Source: Amphibalanus amphitrite (taxonomy: Eukaryota > Arthropoda > Thecostraca > Balanomorpha > Balanidae). Taken from it: a stretch of DNA of 64,000 nt. A program made the translations under genes and the position numbers. The stretch is taken from NCBI RefSeq assembly GCF_019059575.1, contig NW_024881503.1:1426001-1490000 (forward strand), written 5' to 3'. Below the pieces are notes generated by a model that saw only the letters and a program-made list of their open reading frames with translations, was not told the origin of the DNA and ran no database searches. Positions 12,084-24,203 of this stretch are shown here, in pieces; the stretch's first letter is position 1; every line of letters starts with the position of its first letter.

Positions 12084-12772
12084 AGGTAAAAGGGACTATG
12101 ATTCCATCTTCATAAAAATACCATTTAGTATTCGGAAATGTTACTCATGATATTGTGACAAATTCTGCAAGTTTTTACGCGTTTTCATTGTATACCTTTT
12201 GAGATATTGTGACTTTTATATTTCATCGTGACGTCATTTAGATCGGATCAGTGACGTAACAAAGGATTTACTTCATGTCAATGTGGGACGCCGGTGAAAA
12301 CAGGGCGCCGGAGGGCATATTAGTCACGTGACATTTGGAACTTCTCCCGCTCTATGGGCCTTCTATATGCCAAACGTCACGTGTAAATTTAATGAACCTT
12401 GATCAAATCGCCCCAGGCGCCCTGTTTTCACCGTCGTCCTCAATGTGGGGGAAATTTGGCAGCAAATGTATGAAGGTATTTGCTCTCAAATATGACGCAG
12501 CTCATACAATAAAAAAGTGTCTCTGATTGGCTTTTCGTAAATCAAGTGAAACTTCACTTGAATGCGTGACAGGCGTTCAAAATGCAAATGACGTCATCAG
12601 ATTGCCATCAGAGATGAGGACTTGCACAGGGAACATTTTCAAATGAAGGGGACAAATTTCTTCAACACCACAAGGCTTCAGGAGTTGCGACCAAGGTAAA
12701 TTGTGGTTTCTGAACCTCCCCACAAACTTGGCTATCTCAACTCAAACCTAATGTGAAGGTGGGATAGTCCCT
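12084..12772. mobile_element. TTAA-flanked MITE, diverged
   Basis: TTAA occurs at 12080-12083 and 12773-12776. The right end (GGGATAGTCCCT) and its inner sequence (TTGCGACCAAGGTAAA, GGCTATCTCAACTCAAA) match the family at 54,030-54,381 and 34,986. The left end is more diverged, with AGGGACTATGATTCC slightly inside. It is a probable piggyBac-like nonautonomous copy, older than the others. Confidence 0.5.
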
Positions 12773-12776
12773 TTAA

Positions 12777-14513
12777 ATCCAAACCAACCAATTAGCTATC
12801 TCAGACAATTTTCCACTGGCCCATGCTCATGCTAGTTCCAATCCATACTGATAACTGGATTTCAATGTTGATGTACTGGTACGATGACAAGTCTCAGCCT
12901 CGTGCATCATGCTGACAAACCGAATTATCTCAATCTGGTGCTTACAGTGAAGGTTTCAAGTAATTTAAATTCAGTAGCTAGCAGCTTCGCGGAGCAGAAA
13001 TTCAAGGCATTTCCGACAATTCCTGAAAAAAACACCAAACACCACACACACAACCACTACATAAAACACGTGCTACGCGCCACAAACGTCGAAACACAGC
13101 CAAAACACAACTAGTCCCCCTTCCGCTCGACCAAGGCTATATAAACCAGGTAGAACGCTCCGGGAAAAAAGTTGGAAACAATAAATTAGTTGCGGCATTC
13201 CCTGATGACGCGAATGTGGGTCAGCGGCCGGCGGCCGGCGGCCGCTAACACTGTATGAGGGTGAATGCACGGAACTTTTGCTTGTTGGAGATTGCGCTAG
13301 GCAGTTAAATGTTAATGTTAGGATATGTTTCGAAAGTAAATTGAACGACGCTTCGAACGCCGTCAATGAATTTGCGATACGACGACTATTTGTTTAGTTA
13401 GAGCCGGCGAACTTTTACCTTCCGACCGCGCGGGGAGGCGATATGGTGCCACACTGACGGTTTTTACGACAGCTCAAAATTCTTTTCAGCTAAAGAGCTG
13501 AATTTTGACATGTCCAATCTTTTGATCAAGCTGGATCTTCTGGTACAAGTCGCATATTTAAGGTACGTCAGGTTGTTGAGCTATGTTGTCGCTCGTGAGC
13601 CTCTACCCAGTCCAAAAACAACGCAATTTCTCAACACTCAGTGCCAAGAAATCCTTCACAGAAAGATGACACTTGGCGGAAAGAATGGCTGTCGGTTTCT
13701 TACCGTTCGTATGTATCGTGTTTTCACAAGAGTTTAGTAAGGTCAGGTCCCTCACGTCACCTCCCCTCATAACTCAGTAGGACTAGGTGTACTATCATAG
13801 AAGCGTTTATCAATCGCCGGAAATCTTAGCCAATCCCAGGGGGCGTCGAAGTCTAGTAGGAAAATCTGGCAATCCCCGGCGTGACGTAACGTCGGGGATG
13901 ACCGACGGCACCTTGCACTGAAAGATACGGCAGAACGGCTATTTTTGAAAAATGATTAAAAATACTTTTGTGCTGTTATGACACATAAAACGCTTATCAG
14001 CATGTTCCTCATCATGTGATAAAGCCATATCCGTGGTCGAAAATAGCTGAGCCCCTCCCAATTTCCAACCACCGACCTCATAAGCAAAGGATGTAAGCGT
14101 AATCCTTAAGGGCGACTTTCCAATACATATCCCTACATATGCGTCCTTATGGAAATCGGTAGTGTGGCGATTGGCGACGCGCGCGACATCTGTGTGGCGA
14201 CCAAGTGGCGACTGTGGCGACACCTGGTGGCTGCTTTTCTGCTGTATGTAGGCATTGGGGTTTTGCCAGATATGGTTCCTACTGCTACACAACTATGTTG
14301 ACCCAAAACTAGAAAGCTACTTTGCCAGTAAAAGGCAAGCAAATTGAAAGTCAATTTATAAAATTGCTTATAAATGATAACGAGAAAATAATAAAGAAGT
14401 TTTGATTGAATAGTTATTAAAATACCCGACAGTAAAACTATATTCTAGTAGGTTTAGTACAAATTAGTCCGTGCAACCTTGTATTTAGGGCCTTGGCCAA
14501 TCCCACTGGACAC
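12777..14513. other. No confirmed gene
   Basis: Mixed sequence with a GC-rich patch near 13,220-13,250 (repeated CGGCGGC) and one possible first exon at 13,510. No exon chain could be built from it. Direct copies of GTGGCGA occur near 14,162-14,220. Confidence 0.35.
13510..13562 (+). CDS. Possible first exon, unknown product
   Basis: A start codon at 13510 opens a short frame that runs into a good splice donor (AG followed by GTACGT). The 17-residue product, beginning MSNLLIKLDLLVQVAYL, is hydrophobic and unrecognised. It lies downstream of a GC-rich patch. No phase-matched second exon was found, so this may be chance. Confidence 0.15.
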
Positions 14514-14654
14514 TGGATCCATAATGTGCGTGAAGTTGGCGTCGGATTCGGATTCGTATTCAGCGTCGAGTACCGAATCACTTGAAAACGTCATATCTGG
14601 TCAATTCGGGGACGGGGAGCACGAATATGACATTAATTTTGCCCTAGCAGGTAT

Positions 14655-17600
14655 CCCTTATCCCTTAATCGTCCCTTAAACGACGGGGCGCGCCAAAAGT
14701 GCCTCAGGGGCTCTTCCGATCACGAAAATAATGGTCCCAGGCGATTCCCCGGGTCGATATCTAGCCGCACCACCACTAACTTCACACGTGCCTCACATCC
14801 CTCATCCCTTAATCGTCCCTTAAACGACGGGGCGCGACAAAAGTGCCTCAGGGGTTCTTCCGATCGCGAAAAGAATGGTCCCAGGCGATTCCCCGGGTCG
14901 ATATCTAGCCGCACCACCACTAACTTCACACGTGCCTCACATCCCTTATCCCTTAATCGTCCCTTAAATGACGGGGCGCGCCAAAAGTGCCTCAGGGGTT
15001 CTTCCGATCGCGAAAATAATGGTCCCAGTTGATTCCCCGGGTCGATATCTAGCCGCACCACCACTAACTTCACACGTGCCTCACATCCCTTATCCCTTAA
15101 TCGTCCCTTAAACGACGGGGCGCGCCAAAAGTGCCTCAGGGGCTCTTCCGATCACGAAAATAATGGTCCCAGGCGATTCCCCGGGTCGATATCTAGCCGC
15201 ACCACCAATAACTTCACACGTGCCTCATATCCCTTATCCCTTAATCGTCCCTTAAATGACGGGGCGCGCCAAAAGTGCCTCAGGGGTTCTTCCGATCGCG
15301 AAAATAATGGTCCCAGGCAATTCCCCGGGTCGATATCTAGCCGCACCACCACTAACTTCACACGTGCCTCACATCCCTCATCCCTTAATCGTCCCTTAAA
15401 CGACGGGGCGCGCCAAAAGTGCCTCAGGGGTTCTTCTGATCGCGAAAATAATGGTCCCAGGCGATTCCCCGGGTCGATATCTAGCCGCACCACCACTAAC
15501 TTCACACGTGCCTCATATCCCTTATCCCTTAATCGTCCCTTAAATGACGGGGCGCGCCAAAAGTGCCTCAGGGGTTCTTCCGATCGCGAAAATAATGGTC
15601 CCAGGCAATTCCCCGGGTCGATATCTAGCCGCACCACCACTAACTTCACACGTGCCTCACATCCCTCATCCCTTAATCGTCCCTTAAATGACGGGGCGCG
15701 CCAAAAGTGCCTCAGGGGTTCTTCCGATCGCGAAAAGAATGGTCCCAGGCGATTCCCCGGGTCGATATCTAGCCGCACCACCACTAACTTCACACGTGCC
15801 TCATATCCCTTATCCCTTAATCGTCCCTTAAATGACGGGGCGCGCCAAAAGTGCCTCAAGGGTTCTTCCGATCGCGAAAATAATGGTCCCAGGCGATTCC
15901 CCGGGTCGATATCTAGCCGCACCACCACTAACTTCACACGTGCCTCATATCCCTTATCCCTTAATCGTCCCTTAAATGACGGGGCGCGCCAAAAGTGCCT
16001 CAGGGGTTCTTCCGATCGCGAAAAGAATGGTCCCAGTTGATTCCCCGGGTCGATATCTAGCCGCACCACCACTAACTTCACACGTGCCTCACATCCCTTA
16101 TCCCTTAATCGTCCCTTAAATGACGGGGCGCGCCAAAAGTGCCTCAGGGGTTCTTCCGATCGCGAAAATAATGGTCCCAGGCGATTCCCCGGGTCGATAT
16201 CTAGCCGCACCACCACTAACTTCACACGTGCCTCATATCCCTTATCCCTTAATCGTCCCTTAAACGACGGGGCGCGCCAAAAGTGCCTCAGGGGCTCTTC
16301 CGATCACGAAAATAATGGTCCCAGGCGATTCCCCGGGTCGATATCTAGCCGCACCACCACTAACTTCACACGTGCCTCATATCCCTTATCCCTTAATCGT
16401 CCCTTAAATGACGGGGCGCGCCAAAAGTGCCTCAGGGGTTCTTCCGATCGCGAAAATAATGGTCCCAGGCAATTCCCCGGGTCGATATCTAGCCGCACCA
16501 CCACTAACTTCACACGTGCCTCACATCCCTCATCCCTTAATCGTCCCTTAAACGACGGGGCGCGCCAAAAGTGCCTCAGGGGTTCTTCTGATCGCGAAAA
16601 TAATGGTCCCAGGCGATTCCCCGGGTCGATATCTAGCCGCACCACCACTAACTTCACACGTGCCTCATATCCCTTATCCCTTAATCGTCCCTTAAATGAC
16701 GGGGCGCGCCAAAAGTGCCTCAGGGGTTCTTCCGATCGCGAAAATAATGGTCCCAGGCAATTCCCCGGGTCGATATCTAGCCGCACCACCACTAACTTCA
16801 CACGTGCCTCACATCCCTCATCCCTTAATCGTCCCTTAAATGACGGGGCGCGCCAAAAGTGCCTCAGGGGTTCTTCTGATCGCGAAAATAATGGTCCCAG
16901 GCGATTCCCCGGGTCGATATCTAGCCGCACCACCACTAACTTCACACGTGCCTCATATCCCTCATCCCTTAATCGTCCCTTAAATGACGGGGCGCGCAAA
17001 AAGTGCCTCAGGGGTTCTTCTGATCGCGAAAATAATGGTCCCAGGCGATTCCCCGGGTCGATATCTAGCCGCACCACCACTAACTTCACACGTGCCTCAT
17101 ATCCCTCATCCCTTAATCGTCCCTTAAATGACGGGGCGCGCAAAAAGTGCCTCAGGGGTTCTTCTGATCGCGAAAATAATGGTCCCAGGCGATTCCCCGG
17201 GTCGATATCTAGCCGCACCACCACTAACTTCACACGTGCCTCATATCCCTTATCCCTTAATCGTCCCTTAAATGACGGGGCGCGCCAAAAGTGCCTCAAG
17301 GGTTCTTCCGATCGCGAAAATAATGGTCCCAGGCGATTCCCCGGGTCGATATCTAGCCGCACCACCACTAACTTCACACGTGCCTCATATCCCTTATCCC
17401 TTAATCGTCCCTTAAATGACGGGGCGCGCCAAAAGTGCCTCAGGGGTTCTTCCGATCGCGAAAAGAATGGTCCCAGTTGATTCCCCGGGTCGATATCTAG
17501 CCGCACCACCACTAACTTCACACGTGCCTCACATCCCTTATCCCTTAATCGTCCCTTAAATGACGGGGCGCGCCAAAAGTGCCTCAGGGGTTCTTCCGAT

Positions 17601-19418
17601 CGCGAAAATAATGGTCCCAGGCGATTCCCCGGGTCGATATCTAGCCGCACCACCACTAACTTCACACGTGCCTCATATCCCTTATCCCTTAATCGTCCCT
17701 TAAACGACGGGGCGCGCCAAAAGTGCCTCAGGGGCTCTTCCGATCACGAAAATAATGGTCCCAGGCGATTCCCCGGGTCGATATCTAGCCGCACCACCAC
17801 TAACTTCACACGTGCCTCACATCCCTCATCCCTTAATCGTCCCTTAAACGACGGGGCGCGACAAAAGTGCCTCAGGGGTTCTTCCGATCGCGAAAAGAAT
17901 GGTCCCAGGCGATTCCCCGGGTCGATATCTAGCCGCACCACCACTAACTTCACACGTGCCTCACATCCCTTATCCCTTAATCGTCCCTTAAATGACGGGG
18001 CGCGCCAAAAGTGCCTCAGGGGTTCTTCCGATCGCGAAAATAATGGTCCCAGTTGATTCCCCGGGTCGATATCTAGCCGCACCACCACTAACTTCACACG
18101 TGCCTCACATCCCTTATCCCTTAATCGTCCCTTAAACGACGGGGCGCGCCAAAAGTGCCTCAGGGGCTCTTCCGATCACGAAAATAATGGTCCCAGGCGA
18201 TTCCCCGGGTCGATATCTAGCCGCACCACCACTAACTTCACACGTGCCTCATATCCCTTATCCCTTAATCGTCCCTTAAATGACGGGGCGCGCCAAAAGT
18301 GCCTCAGGGGTTCTTCCGATCGCGAAAATAATGGTCCCAGGCAATTCCCCGGGTCGATATCTAGCCGCACCACCACTAACTTCACACGTGCCTCACATCC
18401 CTCATCCCTTAATCGTCCCTTAAACGACGGGGCGCGACAAAAGTGCCTCAGGGGTTCTTCTGATCGCGAAAATAATGGTCCCAGGCGATTCCCCGGGTCG
18501 ATATCTAGCCGCACCACCACTAACTTCACACGTGCCTCATATCCCTTATCCCTTAATCGTCCCTTAAATGACGGGGCGCGCCAAAAGTGCCTCAGGGGTT
18601 CTTCCGATCGCGAAAATAATGGTCCCAGGCAATTCCCCGGGTCGATATCTAGCCGCACCACCACTAACTTCACACGTGCCTCACATCCCTCATCCCTTAA
18701 TCGTCCCTTAAATGACGGGGCGCGCCAAAAGTGCCTCAGGGGTTCTTCCGATCGCGAAAAGAATGGTCCCAGGCGATTCCCCGGGTCGATATCTAGCCGC
18801 ACCACCACTAACTTCACACGTGCCTCATATCCCTTATCCCTTAATCGTCCCTTAAATGACGGGGCGCGCCAAAAGTGCCTCAAGGGTTCTTCCGATCGCG
18901 AAAATAATGGTCCCAGGCGATTCCCCGGGTCGATATCTAGCCGCACCACCACTAACTTCACACGTGCCTCATATCCCTTATCCCTTAATCGTCCCTTAAA
19001 TGACGGGGCGCGCCAAAAGTGCCTCAGGGGTTCTTCCGATCGCGAAAAGAATGGTCCCAGTTGATTCCCCGGGTCGATATCTAGCCGCACCACCACTAAC
19101 TTCACACGTGCCTCACATCCCTTATCCCTTAATCGTCCCTTAAATGACGGGGCGCGCCAAAAGTGCCTCAGGGGTTCTTCCGATCGCGAAAATAATGGTC
19201 CCAGGCGATTCCCCGGGTCGATATCTAGCCGCACCACCACTAACTTCACACGTGCCTCATATCCCTTATCCCTTAATCGTCCCTTAAACGACGGGGCGCG
19301 CCAAAAGTGCCTCAGGGGTTCTTCTGATCGCGAAAATAATGGTCCCAGGCGATTCCCCGGGTCGATATCTAGCCGCACCACCACTAACTTCACACGTGCC
19401 GCATATCCCTTATCCCTT
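14655..19418 (-). repeat. Tandem array, 144-bp unit, about 33 copies
   Basis: The unit contains ATCCCTTAATCGTCCCTTAA, GGGGCGCGCCAAAAGTGCC, GATTCCCCGGGTCGATATC and TAACTTCACACGTGCC. Units are nearly identical. A variant with GATCACG in place of GATCGCG, which puts a stop in the minus frame, occurs near 14,718, 15,150, 16,302, 17,742 and 18,174. The intervals are 3, 8, 10 and 3 units, so there is higher-order structure. The segment from 14,7xx recurs 3,024 bp (21 units) to the right. The minus frame stays open for 48 codons per unit, giving apparent proteins of 117 to 453 residues. I regard them as non-genic. Confidence 0.95.
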
Positions 19419-20350
19419 AGAAGAACCCCTGAGGCACTTTTGGCGCGCCCCGTCATTTAAGGGACGATTAAGGGATAAGGGATATGAGGCACGTGTGAAG
19501 TTAGTGGTGGTGCGGCTAGATATCGACCCGGGGAATCGCCTGGGACCATTCTTTTCGCGATCGGAAGAACCCCTGAGGCACTTTTGGCGCGCCCCGTCAT
19601 TTAAGGGACGATTAAGGGATAAGGGATATGAGGCACGTGTGAAGTTAGTGGTGGTGCGGCTAGATATCGACCCGGGGAATCGCCTGGGACCATTATTTTC
19701 GCGATCGGAAGAACCCCTGAGGCACTTTTGGCGCGCCCCGTCATTTAAGGGACGATTAAGGGATAAGGGATGTGAGGCACGTGTGAAGTTAGTGGTGGTG
19801 CGGCTAGATATCGACCCGGGGAATCAACTGGGACCATTCTTTTCGCGATCGGAAGAACCCCTGAGGCACTTTTGGCGCGCCCCGTCATTTAAGGGACGAT
19901 TAAGGGATAAGGGATATGAGGCACGTGTGAAGTTAGTGGTGGTGCGGCTAGATATCGACCCGGGGAATCGCCTGGGACCATTATTTTCGCGATCGGAAGA
20001 ACCCTTGAGGCACTTTTGGCGCGCCCCGTCATTTAAGGGACGATTAAGGGATAAGGGATATGAGGCACGTGTGAAGTTAGTGGTGGTGCGGCTAGATATC
20101 GACCCGGGGAATCGCCTGGGACCATTATTTTCGCGATCAGAAGAACCCCTGAGGCACTTTTGGCGCGCCCCGTCATTTAAGGGACGATTAAGGGATAAGG
20201 GATATGAGGCACGTGTGAAGTTAGTGGTGGTGCGGCTAGATATCGACCCGGGGAATCGCCTGGGACCATTATTTTCGCGATCAGAAGAGCCCCTGAGGCA
20301 CTTTTGGCGCGCCCCGTCGTTTAAGGGACGATTAAGGGATAAGGGATACC
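19419..20350 (+). repeat. Inverted arm of the 144-bp array, about 6.5 copies
   Basis: At 19,419 the array switches strand: CTTATCCCTTAG runs directly into AAGAACCCCTGAGG, the complement of the unit. The arm then continues to the inverted edge segment. Unit variants in this arm are not a mirror of the adjacent left-arm units, which argues against a simple assembly fold-over. The 342-codon plus frame through it is repeat-derived. Confidence 0.9.
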
Positions 20351-20483
20351 TGCTAGGGCAAAATTAATGTCATATTCGTGCTCCCCGTCCCCGAATTGAC
20401 CAGATATGACGTTTTCAAGTGATTCGGTACTCGACGCTGAATACGAATCCGAATCCGACGCCAACTTCACGCACATGGATCCA

Positions 20484-20990
20484 TACCCACATGGGGCCCT
20501 CCTGACTGGCCACTCCCTCTGAAATCCACAATAACATTGGGCTGCGGCCATGGTTATGTATTAATGCCTTTCACTAATAGAAATACAACAACTTCAACCA
20601 GCACAATGCACGCCGCCACAACAGTCCGAGTCCGACCAACGTCCCTGATATCGACTAGCACTCGGCCGGATGCACATATGCGGAGCCAATCAGTCCGAAT
20701 GTGACCTGCAGCTTACAATTGCTGTGTCGCATGGCGCATGGCACAGGACGATTCCTAGCAGCTGTCGGCTGGAGTGGAGAAACAGCACGTTGCGACACAC
20801 CGCGCCGGCGACAGAGCTCAGCAGGGCTGGTTGGAGGCGGGAGCCGGAGGTAAGGGCGGACACAGGCACAGACATTGCAGGACAAATAACAGGATGTCAG
20901 TTAGGGATATAATTCAAGACGAATGATTCAAGACGGACTGAAATAATGCACATTTTGCTCACTTGGATACCAGCTTCAAACTTGACGTTT
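20484..20990. other. No gene recognised
   Basis: Spacer between the foldback element and the LTR element. The overlapping frames at 20,655-20,912 on both strands have no recognisable domain. Confidence 0.4.
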
Positions 20991-21638
20991 TGTAATAACA
21001 CGAAAGGTGGGTTCCTTCTATACTACGTTGTTGCTCAACGAGGCTCATGTCTAGGACACGCCTGCAACTCTAATAACAGTGTGTGCCGCACCGTCTGCCA
21101 CCCAGTGCAGCGCACAACAATCGATCGGTTCTGGTTCCAGTGGGATGCTGCGCCTTTTGAACCACTCGGTGGGTAGCGGTCCCCTCGGGCTGGTGTCAGT
21201 TCTCAGGCTCTTTAACAGCTAATTCCGATTTAGCCAAATATAAACGGTGAACCGTGCGAGATTTAGCGTCTCCGTCAAATACTTGCATACTCCCGGCTCT
21301 TCGTAGTAAAAGATGTACAAGATTTAGAAGACGTTATTATTCAAAATAACACAGGGCCAAAACATTAAAACAGACTGCAATAGTTAAAGAACAGACGCGC
21401 AACTAAAATTTGGACAAGAATTACCCATTGTGGGGGAATGCAACCCCCAAGCCAAATAACAGGAGCAGTCACCTACCTCGGACGCTGCCAGCCACGAAGC
21501 GCCCCGATAGACGGCGAGCGCTACGTTTTAAGCGGTCCGAGGCGAAAGCATGCGACGTGGCCGGCCCGGGGTAGCGGCCGGCCCCGTCCCATGACGGCGG
21601 CTGCACCTGAGTCCTACCCAGGCGTCGCTGACATTACA
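20991..21638 (-). repeat. 3' LTR of the LTR element
   Basis: 648 bp, ends TGTAAT and ATTACA. I found one mismatch with the partner at 32,070 (CCTTCTATA here, CCTACTATA there) and equal length. So the insertion is recent or the LTRs have been homogenised. Confidence 0.9.
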
Positions 21639-22117
21639 TACATACCACCTTCTCCGGGAGGGGGCTTAAATCCCCTTACTCCGGGGGAGGGTGCATGTAT
21701 GCAATGTTTACAAGAATCATTGATTTCGCGAGTGAGAGCGGAAGCAGAACGTTATAAAATGACGCCAAATGAAGACAAATTAATATAGCATACAACTGAT
21801 AATGACAAGCGATAAGTACGAAATGCAAGTGAATGACACATCAATGAAGCATATTAATGAAACGTGAAAAACACAGACACTCAATGACCACATTATTTAG
21901 CTATCACATTTTTTTTTGTTTTAATGAAACGTGAAAAATACAAACACACAATGACATTATTTAGCTATCCTTTTTTTGTTTTGTTTTTAGCAACAATATC
22001 CGATGTCAAGTCAGTACCGACTGCGCGAGGCAACCGGCGTGGGTCCTCCTCGGTGTCGCCCGTCGGCCACTTTGCCGTCCCACTAGCTGCGCGGTTTGCA
22101 GTCTCCGTACACCGCCG
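21639..22117. other. LTR element interior, no gene
   Basis: Contains two similar tracts (near 21,855 and 21,922) that share TTAATGAAACGTGAAAAA, ATTATTTAGCTATC and a T run. This is a local direct duplication. No coding motif is present. Confidence 0.5.
21646..21656 (-). promoter_or_regulatory. Polypurine tract
   Basis: On the minus strand GGAGAAGGTGG is followed by TATGTA and then the TGTAAT of the 3' LTR. This is the expected place for the plus-strand primer of reverse transcription. The 6-base gap is slightly longer than usual. Confidence 0.55.
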
Positions 22118-22769
22118 GACCTCCACATGGGCGGATCTAGGGGAACTTTTTGGGGGGGGTCACAAGTCGGCCGACATGCCGGGTCTGATAGATGAATTCT
22201 GACGACCGGGGGGGGGGGGGGGGTAGGGAGCGAGTATCTCGAGATCAAATGACATTTGATCTTCGTCGTTTCTAAGATGAAGTTTTATCATCGTAAGTCA
22301 CTCGACTCAGTAGTTTTAGTTAGTGAAACCCACCTATACAGGGGCGTCGCCACGGGAATTTTGTACTGGGGGGGGGGGCGGATTAACCGACTTAAAAACC
22401 CAGAAGTAGACATAGTTACCTCACTTTTAGCCTAATGCATTAGGCAAAAAAAAACATTTGTCAAAACACAGCTCTAAAACACAAATATTACAACCCTTTT
22501 AGCATGCTAGTACAAGCCGGAGTTCCTTCACAGTACACATATGAATTCCGACTCAATTTGACACGGTTGGTTTACATTCACGATCTCTCTTATTGATTGG
22601 TGTATGAATCGGCGGCGCGAAGCGCGGAGAAAATTTGCAAAAGCATTTGTCAAAACACAGCTCCAAAACACAAATTTTACCACCCTTTTAGCATGGCAGT
22701 ACAAGCCGGAGTTCCTTCACAGTACACATAAATTCTGATTGAATTTGACACGGTTGGTTGGTGTAATTA

Positions 22770-23762
22770 CAGGGTGTCCCAAAAATAATGTCACACCTGT
22801 CCAGCGTCAATTGCATGAAAATAACAAACATGAGAGGTGCGCTTTTCTTACATATGTATCCCACCTTCTCCCTGATACGGGCAAGGATATGTTCCGGAAC
22901 ATCAGACATCAACATGTCCAGCTTCTGTGGACTGATCTTGGACCAGACAGATCGAACGTTCCTGGTCAGCGTGCCTTCAGATTATTCTGGTGCCATTTTG
23001 ATCACCTCTTACCGGGCGATCGCCCTAAGATTTTCTATCGGCGACAGGTCGGGACTATTTCCCGGTCATTTGTCCTTCTCCCAGAATGCTGGGAAGTTCG
23101 ATCTGCACCAGTCCTGCGTCGTTCTAGCTCGATGAGCCGGGACCCCGACCTGTTGAAAGATGGCCCTGGACATGTTCAGCAGAGGTTTTCGGCTGGAAAC
23201 GTGACTTGGTGGGCTTCAGCTTTAGAAGCAGCCTCCAGTACCGATGAATTGTCAATTTGGAGACTGGATGACTGTTAGCAATCAGCCCCCTTGCCAGATT
23301 CCTTGTGGATAAGCCCGTATTTAGCTCCGCAGTTCGCGATGTCGAGCTGCACTACCCGGCTGGCGGAAGTCTTCCTGCCGCGACCTAGCTTGTTCCCAGA
23401 CGTCTATCCGCTTCTGTCGCAAGACAACCAGCGCCAAATCGTGCGGCAACTCGTGCCCAGTGCCTCGGCTACCAGGCCGTGGGTCATTCCGCCGCCAACC
23501 ATGTCGACTGCCCCGCTGCGGGACGATTTGCTCTGCAGTTTTGCCATCCTGGACACATGGTCCGCGCGCGCTGGGTACTGCCCCGAAAATGACCTCCGTC
23601 CACCCCTTGACCGGTCAGGGTCACAAAAATTTGAAGGTCACGTGACTAGAATGTAGCCAATATGGTCTGGGAGCCAGTAACGGCGAAATTATATTGATAT
23701 TGCGCCGTAGAAGGCAAAATAAAGGTTGTGAGAGGGTGTGACATTAATTTTGGGACACCCTG
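22770..23762 (-). mobile_element. Tc1/mariner (IS630-type) element, decayed
   Basis: The left end is CAGGGTGTCCCAAAAATAAT and the right end is its near complement (ATTAATTTTGGGACACCCTG). TA lies outside both ends (22,768-22,769; 23,763-23,764). TA duplication and inverted ends fit the Tc1/mariner superfamily. The interior holds a broken transposase on the minus strand. Confidence 0.85.
22800..23350 (-). pseudogene. Tc1/mariner transposase remnant
   Basis: Read on the minus strand, the piece near 23,030-23,065 gives NSPDLSPIENL. This is the Tc1/mariner signature around the second catalytic aspartate (family form NSPDLNPIEN). Upstream, near 23,240-23,170, is HRYWRLLLKLKPTKSRFQPK. Downstream is a C-terminal piece beginning MLMSDVPEHILARIREK (from 22,915). 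The pieces lie in different frames separated by stops, so the gene is dead. Confidence 0.75.
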
Positions 23763-24203
23763 TACAGTCACGATTTCGTATTGACCTGTACGTACATGAA
23801 TCGGCGGCGCGAAGCGCCGCGAAAAATTTGCAAAAACATTTGTCAGAACACAGGGTGGTCTCCTCTCTAGAAAGGACCACCTCTCTACTGCGGGCCTCCT
23901 CTTTTCACAGGGCCTCTCAACTACAGAAGGCCTCCTCTCTACAGAGGGCTTCCTCTCTACTGAGGGTCTCTCCCTTTCAGAGTGGTGTGTGGCCGAAATC
24001 CGTTGAGTTTTTAATTTTGGGTATAGGTAGGGGCACCAGGAATTAAATTCATGACCATCCCCTTGGAGTTTTCCTGGATCATCCCCTGGTGCTCGCACGG
24101 TTGAGACAAAAACGAGTAAGATTCTGGCCTTCAATACGCCTTTTCACGCAACACGATCCAGAAAAACAAAGGTATTAGCTCATAAGTGTTTGACAGGTGA
24201 TTT

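Larger units (their letters stand above)
14514..20483. mobile_element. Foldback-type element with tandem-repeat arms
   Basis: The unique sequence at 14,514-14,660 is repeated in reverse complement at 20,330-20,483, starting in both cases at TGGATCC. Between them is almost nothing but 144-bp tandem units in minus orientation (14,655-19,418) and then plus orientation (19,419-20,350). Long terminal inverted repeats made of internal tandem repeats are the architecture of foldback elements (FB, Galileo). The edge segments differ by a 2-base indel just inside TGGATCC, and the units next to both edges carry the GGGGCTCTTC variant. No target duplication was found next to TGGATCC, so the true ends may lie slightly outside. 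No transposase is present. Confidence 0.65.

Noticed and set aside
14655..20350. CRISPR array
   Set aside because: The 144-bp units are contiguous with no unique spacers, and the sequence is eukaryotic.
14720..20367. Long open frames of 117-453 codons in the 144-bp array
   Set aside because: They arise from a stop-free unit whose length is divisible by 3, with no start context or domain. Several are cut by the same variant.
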